Shown here piece after piece: positions 1 to 12,109 of a stretch of DNA of 64,000 nucleotides (position 1 is the stretch's first letter; each line of letters starts with the position of its first letter). This stretch comes from Jiangella mangrovi (GTDB lineage: Bacteria; Actinomycetota; Actinomycetes; Jiangellales; Jiangellaceae). The translations under genes and the position numbers were made by a program. The stretch covers positions 806,001 to 870,000 of the forward strand of contig NZ_JACHMM010000001.1 in assembly GCF_014204975.1 (NCBI RefSeq), given 5' to 3'. Below the pieces are notes generated by a model that was given only the letters and a program-made list of their open reading frames with translations, was not told the origin of the DNA and did not search any database.

Positions 1-153
1 GTCGGCGGAGTCGGCGCGGGGCCGAGCTGCCGCCGTCGTGCCACCCTTGGGCGCGCGGGCCGCCGGACGACCGGCCCGGCCCGCGCTGGGACGTCGCGCC
101 GTGCCAGCGCCCGCCGCGGGGCGGGCGCTGGGCGAACGACGCGACGTGGCCAC
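1..153 (-). CDS. Putative FtsB/DivIC-type septum formation initiator, N-terminus only (partial)
   Basis: A minus-strand frame starts at GTG (151-153) and stays open to the window edge, giving 51 codons. The visible part is a disordered Ala/Arg/Pro/Ser-rich basic N-terminus, as is typical of actinobacterial FtsB-like septum initiators, whose single membrane helix and coiled coil would follow outside the window. An AGGAG ribosome site overlaps the stop codon of eno, so the gene is probably co-transcribed with eno. The name rests mainly on the conserved actinobacterial order eno then ftsB; no diagnostic domain is visible here, so another small membrane protein is possible. Confidence 0.45.
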   Translation of the reverse strand, partial: MATSRRSPSARPAAGAGTARRPSAGRAGRPAARAPKGGTTAAARPRADSAD

Positions 154-161
154 GGCGGCTC

Positions 162-3861
<3,700 letters not shown>

Positions 3862-3879
3862 GCGTCTGTCCTTCCACCA

Positions 3880-4785
3880 TCACTTGATGCCGGTCATCGC
3901 GATGCCCTGGACGAAGTACCGCTGCACCGCGAGGAACAGCACGACCACTGGCACGACCACGACGACGGCGCCGGCCAGCAGCAGTCCGTACTGCGTGGCG
4001 TTCTGGCCGACGGAGTACAGCGCGAGCGCGACCGGCAGGGTGTACTTGTCCTCCGTCTGCGCCACGACCAGTGGCCAGAGGAAGTTGTTCCACGACGTCA
4101 GGAACGTCAGGATGCCCAGCGTCGCCAGGGCCGGCCCGGTGAGCGGCAGCATGACGCTCCAGAAGATCCGCAGCTCGCCGGCGCCGTCGACGCGGGCGGC
4201 CTGGATCAGCTCGTCCGGCAGCCCCAGGAAGTACTGCCGCATGAGGAACACGCCCAGCGGCCCGACCAGGTACGGCAGGATCAGCCCGGGGTACGTGTTG
4301 GTCAGGCCCATGTTGCTGACCAGCACGAACAGCGGCACGAACGTCACCATGCCGGGCACCATCAGGGTCCCGAGCACGATGACGAACACCAGCCGTTTGC
4401 CGCGGAACTCCAGCTTGGCCAGCGCGTAGCCGAGCATCGAGCCGAACACCAGGTTCCCGAGCGTCACGACGACCGCGACGACGATCGAGTTGACGAAGTA
4501 GGTCGGGAAGCTCAGCCGGTCGAACAGCTCGCCGTAGTTCTCCAGCGTGAACGTCTCAGGCAGCCAGGTCGGCGGGATCGACCGCACCTCGGCCTCGGGC
4601 TTCACCGACGACAGCAGCATCCAGACGAACGGCAGCGCCATGACCAGCACGCCGACGGACAGCACGACATAGAGCCAGCGCGACGGCGCCCGCTCGGCGT
4701 TGGTCCGCCCGGCCGGCTCCGCGTCGCCCGGCCGCAGGCTGTCGCCGTCGTCGATGGTGGACGGGGGTGGGGTGTAGGTGGTCAT
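3880..4785 (-). CDS. Carbohydrate ABC transporter permease, MalG/CUT1 type
   Basis: 301-residue inner-membrane permease with six predicted helices after a proline-rich cytoplasmic N-terminus. The EAA loop that docks the ATPase is visible as LIQAARVDGAGELRIFW followed by LPLTGP. The C-terminus ends RYFVQGIAMTGIK, the usual ending of MalG-like permeases. It lies 10 bp after the MalF-like gene and 18 bp before the glycosidase. No ATPase gene is present in the operon, which is common for actinobacterial CUT1 systems that share an MsiK-type ATPase encoded elsewhere. Confidence 0.92.
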   Translation of the reverse strand: MTTYTPPPSTIDDGDSLRPGDAEPAGRTNAERAPSRWLYVVLSVGVLVMALPFVWMLLSSVKPEAEVRSIPPTWLPETFTLENYGELFDRLSFPTYFVNSIVVAVVVTLGNLVFGSMLGYALAKLEFRGKRLVFVIVLGTLMVPGMVTFVPLFVLVSNMGLTNTYPGLILPYLVGPLGVFLMRQYFLGLPDELIQAARVDGAGELRIFWSVMLPLTGPALATLGILTFLTSWNNFLWPLVVAQTEDKYTLPVALALYSVGQNATQYGLLLAGAVVVVVPVVVLFLAVQRYFVQGIAMTGIK

Positions 4786-4795
4786 CGCCGGCCCC

Positions 4796-5749
4796 TCACG
4801 TCTTCGGCCGGAGCACGCGGAACTGGATCGCCGTCAGGACGACGATGGCCACGAAGAGCACGTAGCTGGCCGCCGAGGCGTAGCCGTAGTTCCCGAAGCT
4901 GAACTGGTCGTAGGTGTAGTAGGCCACGGAACGGGTCGCGTTGAGCGGCCCGCCGTTGGTCATGACGAACGACTCCTCGAAGAACTGCAGGTAGCCGATG
5001 CCGGTGATGACGGCGCCGAACAGCAGCACCGGGCGCAGCAGCGGCAGCGTCACGTGCCGGAACCGCTGCCAGCGCCCGGCGCCGTCGACCTCGGCCGCCT
5101 CGAGCAGCTCACGCGGCACCGTCTGCAGCCCTGCCAGGAAGATCACCATGAGCGTGCCGAGGTTGCGCCAGGTCGCCATGGCGATGACCGACGGCAGCGC
5201 CAGCGACGGCTCGCCCAGCCAGTCCGGGCCGTCGATGCCGACGACCCCCAGCAGCTGGTTGATCGGCCCGGTGTCCGGCTGCAACAGGAAGCGCCAGACG
5301 ACGGCGACGGCGACGATGCTGGTGACGACCGGCAGGTAGAACCCGAGCCGGAAGAACGCCCGCAGCCGGGTGATGCGGTTCAGCCCGACCGCCGCCGCCA
5401 GCGCCAGCACCATGGTCAGCGGCACGCCCACCGCCACGAAGATCGCCGTGTTGAGCGCGACCTTGCGGAACAGCGGATCCTGGAACAGCGCCGTGTAGTT
5501 GTCGATGCCGGCGAGGTCGACGGCGAACGGCGTGCGCACGTCGGTGCTGCGCATGTCGGTGAAGCTCATCACCAGCGACGCGAAGACCGGGCCGACGGTG
5601 AAGGCCGCGAACAGCAGCAGGAACGGCAGCGCGAGCAGCCAGGCGGTGCGGGTCTGCCGTCGCTGCAGCAGCGACCGGCGCCGTTTGGTGCCCGGCGAGC
5701 CGCCCACGGGGGACGGGCGGCTCGCCGGAGCCGTGGTGGCGGTGGCCAT
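4796..5749 (-). CDS. Carbohydrate ABC transporter permease, MalF/CUT1 type
   Basis: 317-residue membrane protein that should form the permease heterodimer with the next gene. It has six hydrophobic helices from about residue 35 and an EAA motif, LLEAAEVDGAGRWQRFRHVT then LPLLRP. The segment FFEESFVMTNGGP is a hallmark of MalF-type subunits. It starts at ATG 5749, 11 bp after the binding-protein stop. It imports an oligosaccharide whose identity can only be guessed from the GH39-like gene in the operon and the GH15-like gene divergent to it. Confidence 0.92.
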   Translation of the reverse strand: MATATTAPASRPSPVGGSPGTKRRRSLLQRRQTRTAWLLALPFLLLFAAFTVGPVFASLVMSFTDMRSTDVRTPFAVDLAGIDNYTALFQDPLFRKVALNTAIFVAVGVPLTMVLALAAAVGLNRITRLRAFFRLGFYLPVVTSIVAVAVVWRFLLQPDTGPINQLLGVVGIDGPDWLGEPSLALPSVIAMATWRNLGTLMVIFLAGLQTVPRELLEAAEVDGAGRWQRFRHVTLPLLRPVLLFGAVITGIGYLQFFEESFVMTNGGPLNATRSVAYYTYDQFSFGNYGYASAASYVLFVAIVVLTAIQFRVLRPKT

Positions 5750-5760
5750 GGCCGGGGCTC

Positions 5761-7053
5761 CTACTGCAGCCCGGTCCCGATGGACGACGCCTGCGACTGC
5801 ATGTCGGCGACGGCGTCAGCAGCGGGGATGGTGCCGCGCACGGCTGCCTCGACGTTGCCGTCGATGACCGTCGCGACCTGCTCCCACGTCGGGACGGCGG
5901 GCGGCGCCTCGGTCTGCTCGAGCTGCTCGCCGAAGACCGCGACCAGCGGGTCCTCGGTCAGCGGGCCGCCCTCCCAAGCGTCGGGGCGCGACGGCAGGCC
6001 GGTGGCGGTCTCGTACCAGCTCTGCTGCACCTGCGACTCGGTGAGGTACTGGACCAGCTTCCAGGCACCGTCCTTGTTGTCGGAGTCGGTGAAGACGGCC
6101 AGGTTGCCGCCGCCGACGAACGACGTGCCGGGCGCGTCGTCCTTGCCGGGCAGCGGGACGACGTCGAAGTTGTCCGTCGCGCCGGCGCCACGGACCAGGC
6201 CGATGTGCCAGGGCCCGGAGATGAACGAGCCGATGGCGCCGTCGGCGAACATCTGCTCCAGGGCACCCGGCTGCAGCACGGTGTCCTGCGACAGGCCCTC
6301 GGAGAAGTAGGACATGTAGTACTCGAGCGCCTCGGTCATCTCGGGGCTGTCGAGGGTGTAGGCGTCGCCGTCGGTCAGCGTGGCGTCGTTCTGCCAGGCG
6401 AACGGCATGAACGTCTGCCACGAGCCGGCCTGGCCGGGCTGCAGGTAGATGCCCTGCTGGGCACCCGCCCCCTGCAGGCCCTGCGCGAACGCCTTGAGGT
6501 CGTCCCAGCTGGCCGGCGGCTCGAGGCCGGCGGACTCGGCGAGGTCGGTGCGGTAGAACAGCGCGCGCGTCTCGACGTACCAGGGGACGCCGTAGGAGGT
6601 GCCGTCGACGACGGTGGACGCCCACGGGCCGGGGAAGAAGTCGTCCTCGGCGAACACGTCGGTCGGCGTGGCCTCGAGGCCGCCGGTCGCGGCGAACTCG
6701 CCCATCCAGGTGGTGCCGATGAGGCTCACGTCGGGGGTCTCGCCGGCCGCGATGGCGGTGGCGATGCGGTCGTGCGCGCCTTCCCACGGCACCGGGGTCA
6801 CCTCGACGGTGGCGTCGGGGTTGGCCTCCTCGAAGTCGGCCAGGAAGTCGCCGAGGAGCTCGCCCTCGGTGCCCATGGCCCAGACCTCGATGGTGCCGGT
6901 GGCGGGGCCGTCGCTGATGTCGGCGGACGGGGCGGCATTGCCGTCGCCGCCGTCCCCGCCGGACCCGGAGTCGGAGTCGCGGCCGCAGGCGGTGAGGGCG
7001 AGGGCGGTGGCAGCGGCCAGGGCGGTCGCGGTGATGATGGGTCGTCGACTCAT
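5761..7053 (-). CDS. Sugar ABC transporter substrate-binding lipoprotein
   Basis: 430-residue extracytoplasmic binding protein of the CUT1 family (SBP_bac_1 type). The N-terminus MSRRPIITATALA begins a type II signal peptide ending in lipobox LTAC with Cys23, followed by a Ser/Gly/Asp-rich tether. The body contains the expected FEEANPDATVEVTPVPWE strand region and a late EGGPLTEDPLVAVF hinge region. ATG at 7053 is preceded by GAAGGAGG. The start codon overlaps the lacI stop as ATGA, so its translation is probably coupled to the repressor. Confidence 0.92.
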   Translation of the reverse strand: MSRRPIITATALAAATALALTACGRDSDSGSGGDGGDGNAAPSADISDGPATGTIEVWAMGTEGELLGDFLADFEEANPDATVEVTPVPWEGAHDRIATAIAAGETPDVSLIGTTWMGEFAATGGLEATPTDVFAEDDFFPGPWASTVVDGTSYGVPWYVETRALFYRTDLAESAGLEPPASWDDLKAFAQGLQGAGAQQGIYLQPGQAGSWQTFMPFAWQNDATLTDGDAYTLDSPEMTEALEYYMSYFSEGLSQDTVLQPGALEQMFADGAIGSFISGPWHIGLVRGAGATDNFDVVPLPGKDDAPGTSFVGGGNLAVFTDSDNKDGAWKLVQYLTESQVQQSWYETATGLPSRPDAWEGGPLTEDPLVAVFGEQLEQTEAPPAVPTWEQVATVIDGNVEAAVRGTIPAADAVADMQSQASSIGTGLQ

Positions 7054-8102
7054 CGATGAGCCTCCTTCGAGTGCGGCCCGCAACTGCGGCGGACCACGAG
7101 CTGGGTGGTCAGGACGTCGTGACGTGGTTCGGAACGGTCCCCGCTGATCCGGGCGTCGAGCATCTGCGCCGCCCTCGCCCCCATCTCGCGCATCGGCTGA
7201 CGGACCGTCGTCAGCCCCGCATAGCGCGCCGCCATGACGTCGTCCCACCCGGTGACGGCGACCTCCCCCGGTACCTCGATCCCCTCTTCGGCCAGCGCGA
7301 CCGTGAGGCCGAGCGCCAGCTCGTCGTTCGCGCAGACGACCACGTCCGGCAGGCCGTCGGCGATGAGCGCGGCCGCCACGCGGGCGCCGTCGTCCTCTTT
7401 GAAGCCGGCCGGGATGGCCCGTTCCGGCACGTCGACCCCGGCCTGCGCGAGCGCGCCGCGGAACCCGGCCCAGCGCTCGGCGACGTCGGTGGAGTCGACC
7501 GGGTCGCCGAGGAACGCCATGCGGCGGTGCCCGTCGGCCAGCAGGTGGTCGACGACGGAGGTCGCGGCGACGACGTTCTCGGTGCGGACGGAGTCGGCGC
7601 CCTCGATCTCGGTGCGGGCCATGAGCACGACGGGGACGCCGCGCTGCACGATCTCGGCGACGACGTCGTCGTGCACCGTCCGCCCGAACACGGCCAGCCC
7701 GTCGACCCGGCCGGCGAGGTCGAGCACCATGTCGCCGGCTGACTCGCGGTTGTGCGTGCTGAGGATGAGCACCGAGCGGCCGAGCGTGGCGGCGACCTCC
7801 TCGTAGCCCAGGACGACCTCGGCGTAGAACGGGCCGGACAGGTCGGGGAAGACGATGCCGTTGGCGGCGTGCCTGCGCTCGGCCAAGGAGCGGCCGAGCT
7901 GGCTGGGCGTGAACCGGAGCTCCTCGATGGCGGCGTCGACCCGCTCGCGGGTGGCCGGGTGGACGAGGTCGCTGCCGCGGAGCGCGCGCGAGACCGTCGC
8001 CACCGAGACGCCCGCGTGCCGCGCCACGTCGCGGATGGTCACGCTGGCGCGAGCGGACGTGCGGCGACGCTGTCCGGTGCTCTTCTGCTCCGCGCTGTCC
8101 AT
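7050..8102 (-). CDS. LacI-family transcriptional regulator
   Basis: 350-residue repressor. The N-terminal helix-turn-helix is VTIRDVARHAGVSVATVSRA (21-40) with the hinge helix near 60-72, followed by a periplasmic-binding-protein-like sugar-sensing domain. It is the first gene of the operon lacI > binding protein > two permeases > glycosidase, and ends within the start codon of the binding protein. Placing the repressor as leading cistron makes the circuit autoregulatory. ATG 8102 has AAAGGAG upstream. Likely operators lie just upstream (8123-8155), shared with the divergent GH15-like gene. Confidence 0.93.
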   Translation of the reverse strand: MDSAEQKSTGQRRRTSARASVTIRDVARHAGVSVATVSRALRGSDLVHPATRERVDAAIEELRFTPSQLGRSLAERRHAANGIVFPDLSGPFYAEVVLGYEEVAATLGRSVLILSTHNRESAGDMVLDLAGRVDGLAVFGRTVHDDVVAEIVQRGVPVVLMARTEIEGADSVRTENVVAATSVVDHLLADGHRRMAFLGDPVDSTDVAERWAGFRGALAQAGVDVPERAIPAGFKEDDGARVAAALIADGLPDVVVCANDELALGLTVALAEEGIEVPGEVAVTGWDDVMAARYAGLTTVRQPMREMGARAAQMLDARISGDRSEPRHDVLTTQLVVRRSCGPHSKEAHR

Positions 8103-8122
8103 GGTCTGGTCGCTCCTTTGGT

Positions 8123-8155
8123 ACCGGTTACATAAACCGGTTACATCGGCTACAT
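8123..8155. promoter_or_regulatory. LacI operator cluster: repeated ACCGGTTACAT
   Basis: ACCGGTTACAT occurs at 8123-8133 and 8136-8146, with a diverged copy ATCGGCTACAT at 8145-8155. Each of the first two contains a central CCGG-symmetric core (ACCGGT and AACCGGTT), as LacI-family sites normally do. They lie between lacI (start 8102, minus) and the GH15-like gene (start 8165, plus), so one cluster could repress both directions. Confidence 0.5.
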
Positions 8156-8164
8156 TCGGGCATC

Positions 8165-9298
8165 ATGGCCGAGCCTGTCAACCCATTGTCCGTAGCCGAT
8201 GCCGCTGACCTGCGACGACTCGCTCGGGTCAGCGTGTCGACCATCGCGGCGGCGCAGGATGCCTCCGGTGCGTACCCCGCGGCGGTGGGCTTCACGCCGT
8301 ACGGGTTCTCCTGGTTCCGCGACGGCGCGTTCATCGCGGAGGGCATGAGCCGGGCGGGCGCCGTCGAATCGGCGACCGCCTTTCACGACTGGTGCGCGCG
8401 CGTGCTGTCGCGGGAGGCGCCGACGGTGTCCGCTCTGGTCGCGCGGGTGTCGGCCGGGTCGCAGCCGGCGGACGGTGAGCTGCTGCCGGCGCGCTACACC
8501 CTGGCCGGCGAGCGCCACGACGACGACTGGTGGAACTACCAGGTCGACGGCTACGGCACCTGGCTGTGGGCGTTGCGGGCACACCTGACGCGGTGGGGGC
8601 TTCCGGTGGAGCCGTACGCGCCGGCGGCCGAGACCGCGGTGCGCTACCTCGTCGCCGTCGGCGCCCGGACCTGCCGCGACTGGTGGGAGGAGCACCGCGA
8701 CCAGACCCACGTCTCGACGCTGGCCTCGGTGTACGGCGGCCTGCGGGCGGCTGAGGCGCTGGGCGTGCTGGCGCCGGAGGCGTCGCGGGCGGCGTCCGAT
8801 ATCGCGGAGCTGGTCACGCGGTCGGGGACCTTCGAGGGCGCGTTGCGCAAGTGGCTGGGGTCGACGGCGGTCGACGCGAGCCTCGTGGTGGCGGGCGTGC
8901 CGTTCGAGCTGTACTCGCCGTCGGGCTCGGTGATGGCGGCGACGGTGGCGCGGGTGGAGTCGGAGCTGACGACGCCCGGCGGCGGGGTGCACCGCTACGT
9001 TGCCGACACCTTCTACGGCGGCGGGCAGTGGCCGATCCTGGCGGCGTTCCTGGGCTGGCACCACGCGGTGATGGGGTCGCGAGGGCGGGCAACGGAGCTG
9101 CTGCGGTGGATCGCCTCGACCGCCGACTCGTCCGGCTGGCTGCCCGAGCAGATGCCGCCGGTCCTCGCGCCGGACGTGCTGCCGGAGTGGCTCGAGCGGT
9201 GGGGCCCGAGTGCCCGGCCGCTGCTCTGGTCGCACGGCATGTACCTGGTGCTGGCGACCGAGCTCGGCGTCACTCCCGAGCCGACAGCCACTCACTGA
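8165..9298 (+). CDS. GH15-like glucosidase (glucoamylase/isomaltose glucohydrolase type)
   Basis: 377-residue (alpha/alpha)6-barrel-like protein without a signal peptide, so cytosolic. Family features: FSWFRDGAFIAEG (48-60), the DDDWWNYQVDGYGTWLWAL region (119-137), the acidic pair in DWWEEHRD (Glu175/Glu176, candidate general acid) and a late Glu328 in GWLPEQ (candidate base). Short intracellular GH15 members of this kind hydrolyse alpha-1,6-linked glucose disaccharides. It is divergent from the lacI-ABC operon across shared operators, so it probably processes the imported sugar. Specificity is inference. Its 3' end overlaps the convergent P-loop gene by 29 bp. Confidence 0.7.
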   Translation: MAEPVNPLSVADAADLRRLARVSVSTIAAAQDASGAYPAAVGFTPYGFSWFRDGAFIAEGMSRAGAVESATAFHDWCARVLSREAPTVSALVARVSAGSQPADGELLPARYTLAGERHDDDWWNYQVDGYGTWLWALRAHLTRWGLPVEPYAPAAETAVRYLVAVGARTCRDWWEEHRDQTHVSTLASVYGGLRAAEALGVLAPEASRAASDIAELVTRSGTFEGALRKWLGSTAVDASLVVAGVPFELYSPSGSVMAATVARVESELTTPGGGVHRYVADTFYGGGQWPILAAFLGWHHAVMGSRGRATELLRWIASTADSSGWLPEQMPPVLAPDVLPEWLERWGPSARPLLWSHGMYLVLATELGVTPEPTATH

Positions 9299-9899
9299 CA
9301 GCGCGCGCCGTCTGCTCGATCGGCACGCCGGTGGTGTCGAGCAGCGTCATCGGCGGGTCCATGGTGGCCGCGTTCGCGTCGATCCAGGCGGCGAAGTCGA
9401 GAGTCTCGGTGATCCGGGGCTCGTCCCACTCGCGCCACTTCGGTCGTGCGCGGAGGCGTTCGGCGAGCACGTCGGGATCGCAGGTGAGGCACAGGTAGTC
9501 GATGCGCTCGAACAGCGCCCGCTCCGGCAGGGGCTCGAACTCCGGCGGCACCACCGTCCCGCACAAGACCACAGGCCGGCGGCTCTGGTTGATCATCGCC
9601 GCCATGCGCAGCCAGGTGGACCGGAACGGCCGGTGCTCGGCGCCGTCGTCACGCAGCCCGGCGACCCACAGCACGTCCTGCTCGAGGACGACGAACCGGT
9701 CGGCCAGCCCGGGCTCAGCGGCGAGGAGGCGCTGGACGGTGGACTTGCCGGTGCCGCTCGGGCCCGTCAGGCAGTAGAGCGGGAGGCGCAGGATGGGCCA
9801 CCGGTGGCCGCAATGGGCGCACCGGATGACCGCTTCCGTCTTCTCGACCTGCGGGTGGTCGGCGCGTTCGCCGCAGCGCTCGCAGATCAGCAGGTTCAC
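9270..9899 (-). CDS. P-loop nucleotide kinase-like protein with N-terminal zinc ribbon
   Basis: 209 residues from GTG 9899. The N-terminus carries a four-cysteine zinc-ribbon (CERCGERADH and IRCAHCGHRW), followed directly by a Walker A motif GPSGTGKST and a small kinase-like alpha/beta domain with a late CDPDVLAERLRAR segment. This resembles AAA/adenylate-kinase-like ATP-binding proteins, but the substrate is unknown. It begins 7 bp after the zinc-ribbon gene at 9907-10245, so the two are probably one transcript. Zinc ribbon and kinase-like domain in one polypeptide is unusual. Confidence 0.55.
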   Translation of the reverse strand: MNLLICERCGERADHPQVEKTEAVIRCAHCGHRWPILRLPLYCLTGPSGTGKSTVQRLLAAEPGLADRFVVLEQDVLWVAGLRDDGAEHRPFRSTWLRMAAMINQSRRPVVLCGTVVPPEFEPLPERALFERIDYLCLTCDPDVLAERLRARPKWREWDEPRITETLDFAAWIDANAATMDPPMTLLDTTGVPIEQTARAVSEWLSARE

Positions 9900-9906
9900 G
9901 TCTCGA

Positions 9907-10245
9907 TCAGTCGAAGAGCTGGTCGAAGATGCTGCGCTTGCGCTTCTTGCCGTAGCCGTAAGGGCTGGGCGAGTCGGAGTAGCCGCCGCGCCCGTACGGG
10001 GACGGGCTGTCGGGGCGGCCGCGGTACGGCTGCTGGTACTGCTGCTGCGGGTGCTGCGGCGGGGGCGCCTGGCGGCCGCCGTAGTCGAGGGGCGGCGGCG
10101 GCGCGTTGTACTGCTCCTCGGCGGCGACGATCTGCTCGAGCTCGCCCTTGTCGAGGAAGATGCCCTTGCAGTCGTCGCACTGCTCGACGTGCACGCCCAA
10201 CCGGTCATACGTCTTCATCTGGCCGTTGCACTTCGGACAGGTCAC
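9907..10245 (-). CDS. TFIIB-type zinc-ribbon protein
   Basis: 112 residues. The N-terminal zf-TFIIB-like ribbon reads CPKCNGQM ... VEQCDDCKGIFLDKGELE, the standard pattern of small bacterial zf-TFIIB proteins. It is followed by a Pro/Gln/Tyr/Gly-rich low-complexity region (about 48-98) and a basic end KKRKRSIFDQLFD. GTG start at 10245 with AAAGGA upstream. Function unknown; the tail suggests a disordered interaction region. It is divergent from the predicted toxin gene. Confidence 0.75.
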   Translation of the reverse strand: MTCPKCNGQMKTYDRLGVHVEQCDDCKGIFLDKGELEQIVAAEEQYNAPPPPLDYGGRQAPPPQHPQQQYQQPYRGRPDSPSPYGRGGYSDSPSPYGYGKKRKRSIFDQLFD

Positions 10246-10369
10246 GGATCTCGTCCTTTCGCCGACGACGTCGTCGTCGTAGCTGATAGTCGTTATCTGG
10301 TGACAACGCTACCGGTCTGGCCAGGGTTCCGGGCCGTCCGGACTGCATCGGCGCAAGGTGGCCGGTAGC

Positions 10370-11527
10370 GTGGCGGAGGTGACGCAGCCTCCCGCGCAGC
10401 CGCCGGAGCGCGGTGCCCTGCGTGCGGCCATCGAAGGCCTCCTCCGCACCTGCGTCGACCTCGAGCGCCAGGCGGAGGGTGCGAGCGCCGACGCGGCGAA
10501 GCGGGTGCGCGGCATCGCCGAGACGCTGTCCGCCGTGCACGTCCCCGGGACCGTCCTCGACGTTCCCGCTCTCGTGCAGGAGATCAGCGGTGTCGGCCGG
10601 CAACTGGACGCGGACCTGAACGGGCAGCTCGCCGAGGCCCGGCGACCGCTGGTGACGGAGATCCACGCCCTGCTCGCCCTGCTCGCTCCCTGGCACGGGT
10701 TGACGGCGCCGCCGCCGCTGGTCCCGGCCGGCCCGCTCGCGCAGCTCCCCGACCACTTTCCGCCCGGCTTCGCGCACGACTACGTCGACGACCTGCTCGG
10801 CACCGTCGATACCAGCGTCACCCTGACCGCACAGACGGCCAACCAGGTTTCCGTGCCGTCAGAAGAACTCATCGATGCCGTGCCGGGATCGGTCGGTGGT
10901 CACCTACCGGACACCGACCGGCTGGAGGGCATCGCGATGCTCAAAGGCAGCGATTGTCACGCCGTGGAACGGCACGGCCCCCACATCCCGTTGCAGGCCC
11001 AGCTCGCACGCTTGCTCTGGCTGAAGGATCCATCGGGGCACGGGCCATGGCAGCTCCTGCCGGACGGTGGCGCTGAGTCCGACCACCGATGTGGACCCAT
11101 CGCGGGTGGATTCGCCTCCGCCGAGGCGATGGCCAAACCACTCGAGGCGATCCTTCGATGGGCGCGTGTCCACGCCGGTGGCTTGGACGAGCTGCTCACG
11201 AACAACACCAAGGCGAAGACCAAGCGCATCAGCATCCACGTGAGCGCGACATCGGCCGGCCTCGCAGCCGGCGACACGCACGGATACCGAGGCACGGCGA
11301 CATCGAGCCGTGCCATGGCGGACGATTGGCTGGATGCGCGCACGTACGCGATGGCCCACGGTGCACCACCCGTGTACGCGGTGCCCTACGACCCCATCGC
11401 CGAAGGCGATGATCCGGGAGTATTTCTCCAGTTCAAGCGACTCGGGACGACGAGCTGGGCGCTCGTGACGTGCTACCCGGTCGGCGAGCGAAACCCGAAC
11501 TGCAAACGCATGGAGGACCTCACATGA
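10370..11527 (+). CDS. Predicted polymorphic toxin with C-terminal RNase A-like (CdiA-CT) domain
   Basis: 385 residues. Residues 1-110 are mostly helical, followed by a linker. From about 185 the sequence fits the bacterial RNase A-like toxin domain of contact-dependent inhibition proteins: a helix with DCHAVERHG (His197, His202) and QLARLLWL (Arg214), a middle GGFASAEAMAKPLEAIL segment, and a terminal strand WALVTCYP (Thr367, Tyr369). The His/Arg/Thr/Tyr set matches the catalytic residues described for that family. No signal peptide is visible. GTG 10370 is preferred because AAGGTGG lies 8 bp upstream; GTG 10358 and 10379 are alternatives. It overlaps the next gene by ATGA. Family match is by eye. 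Confidence 0.62.
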   Translation: MAEVTQPPAQPPERGALRAAIEGLLRTCVDLERQAEGASADAAKRVRGIAETLSAVHVPGTVLDVPALVQEISGVGRQLDADLNGQLAEARRPLVTEIHALLALLAPWHGLTAPPPLVPAGPLAQLPDHFPPGFAHDYVDDLLGTVDTSVTLTAQTANQVSVPSEELIDAVPGSVGGHLPDTDRLEGIAMLKGSDCHAVERHGPHIPLQAQLARLLWLKDPSGHGPWQLLPDGGAESDHRCGPIAGGFASAEAMAKPLEAILRWARVHAGGLDELLTNNTKAKTKRISIHVSATSAGLAAGDTHGYRGTATSSRAMADDWLDARTYAMAHGAPPVYAVPYDPIAEGDDPGVFLQFKRLGTTSWALVTCYPVGERNPNCKRMEDLT

Positions 11528-12072
11528 CCCCGCCGAGCGAGAACTTCAAGGAACACTTCGGCGGAGGATTCGGCCTGGCCGATGAGACGCCGGAGGCCTA
11601 CATCGAGGAGTGCGAAGAGGCCGCCGCCAGGTTGGAGGACGACGAGGACGGCTCGTTCCACGCCTTCCTTGACGAGTTCGCCCGCCACATCCGCGATTCG
11701 TCCTATCCGCCGCACCGCGTCGCCGACTCGCAATGGATCACCGACGAGTGGCTCCGCAACATCTGGTACGACGCGTTCGGTCCGGAACCATCGCCCGGCG
11801 ACCCGTACCCCGTGCCCGCGGAGGACTGGGGCCGTCGCCGTCGCACGCCCTACATGACGTACGCCGTCAACCGGCGGCCGGAACTCAGTTCGCCCGGTGT
11901 GCCGGACTGGCTAGAAGCCCGCGGCCTGACCTTCGATGATGCGAACGCCGGGATCGGTATCTCACTCAGCGGCCAGTTCGCGAGTGCACGACCGGCGCCG
12001 GAGGGGTGGCTGGAGCGGCTGCACGACCTCACCGCGCGCGGGCTGCGCGCCGAACAGCCGGGCGAGCGCTAG
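11524..12072 (+). CDS. Putative immunity protein for the RNase A-like toxin
   Basis: 182-residue soluble acidic protein with no recognised domain. Its ATG overlaps the toxin stop as ATGA, the typical arrangement for toxin-immunity pairs. The N-terminal third is rich in Glu/Asp (AYIEECEEAAARLEDDEDG), suitable for binding a basic nuclease surface. The middle contains IRDSSYPPHRVADSQWITDEW. A hairpin lies 38 bp after the stop. Base composition through this gene and the end of the toxin is visibly less GC-extreme than the flanks. The immunity role is inferred from position only. Confidence 0.5.
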   Translation: MTPPSENFKEHFGGGFGLADETPEAYIEECEEAAARLEDDEDGSFHAFLDEFARHIRDSSYPPHRVADSQWITDEWLRNIWYDAFGPEPSPGDPYPVPAEDWGRRRRTPYMTYAVNRRPELSSPGVPDWLEARGLTFDDANAGIGISLSGQFASARPAPEGWLERLHDLTARGLRAEQPGER

Positions 12073-12109
12073 TCGAGCCCGCGCTCCGGTCAGCAGAGTC
12101 CATCATCGA

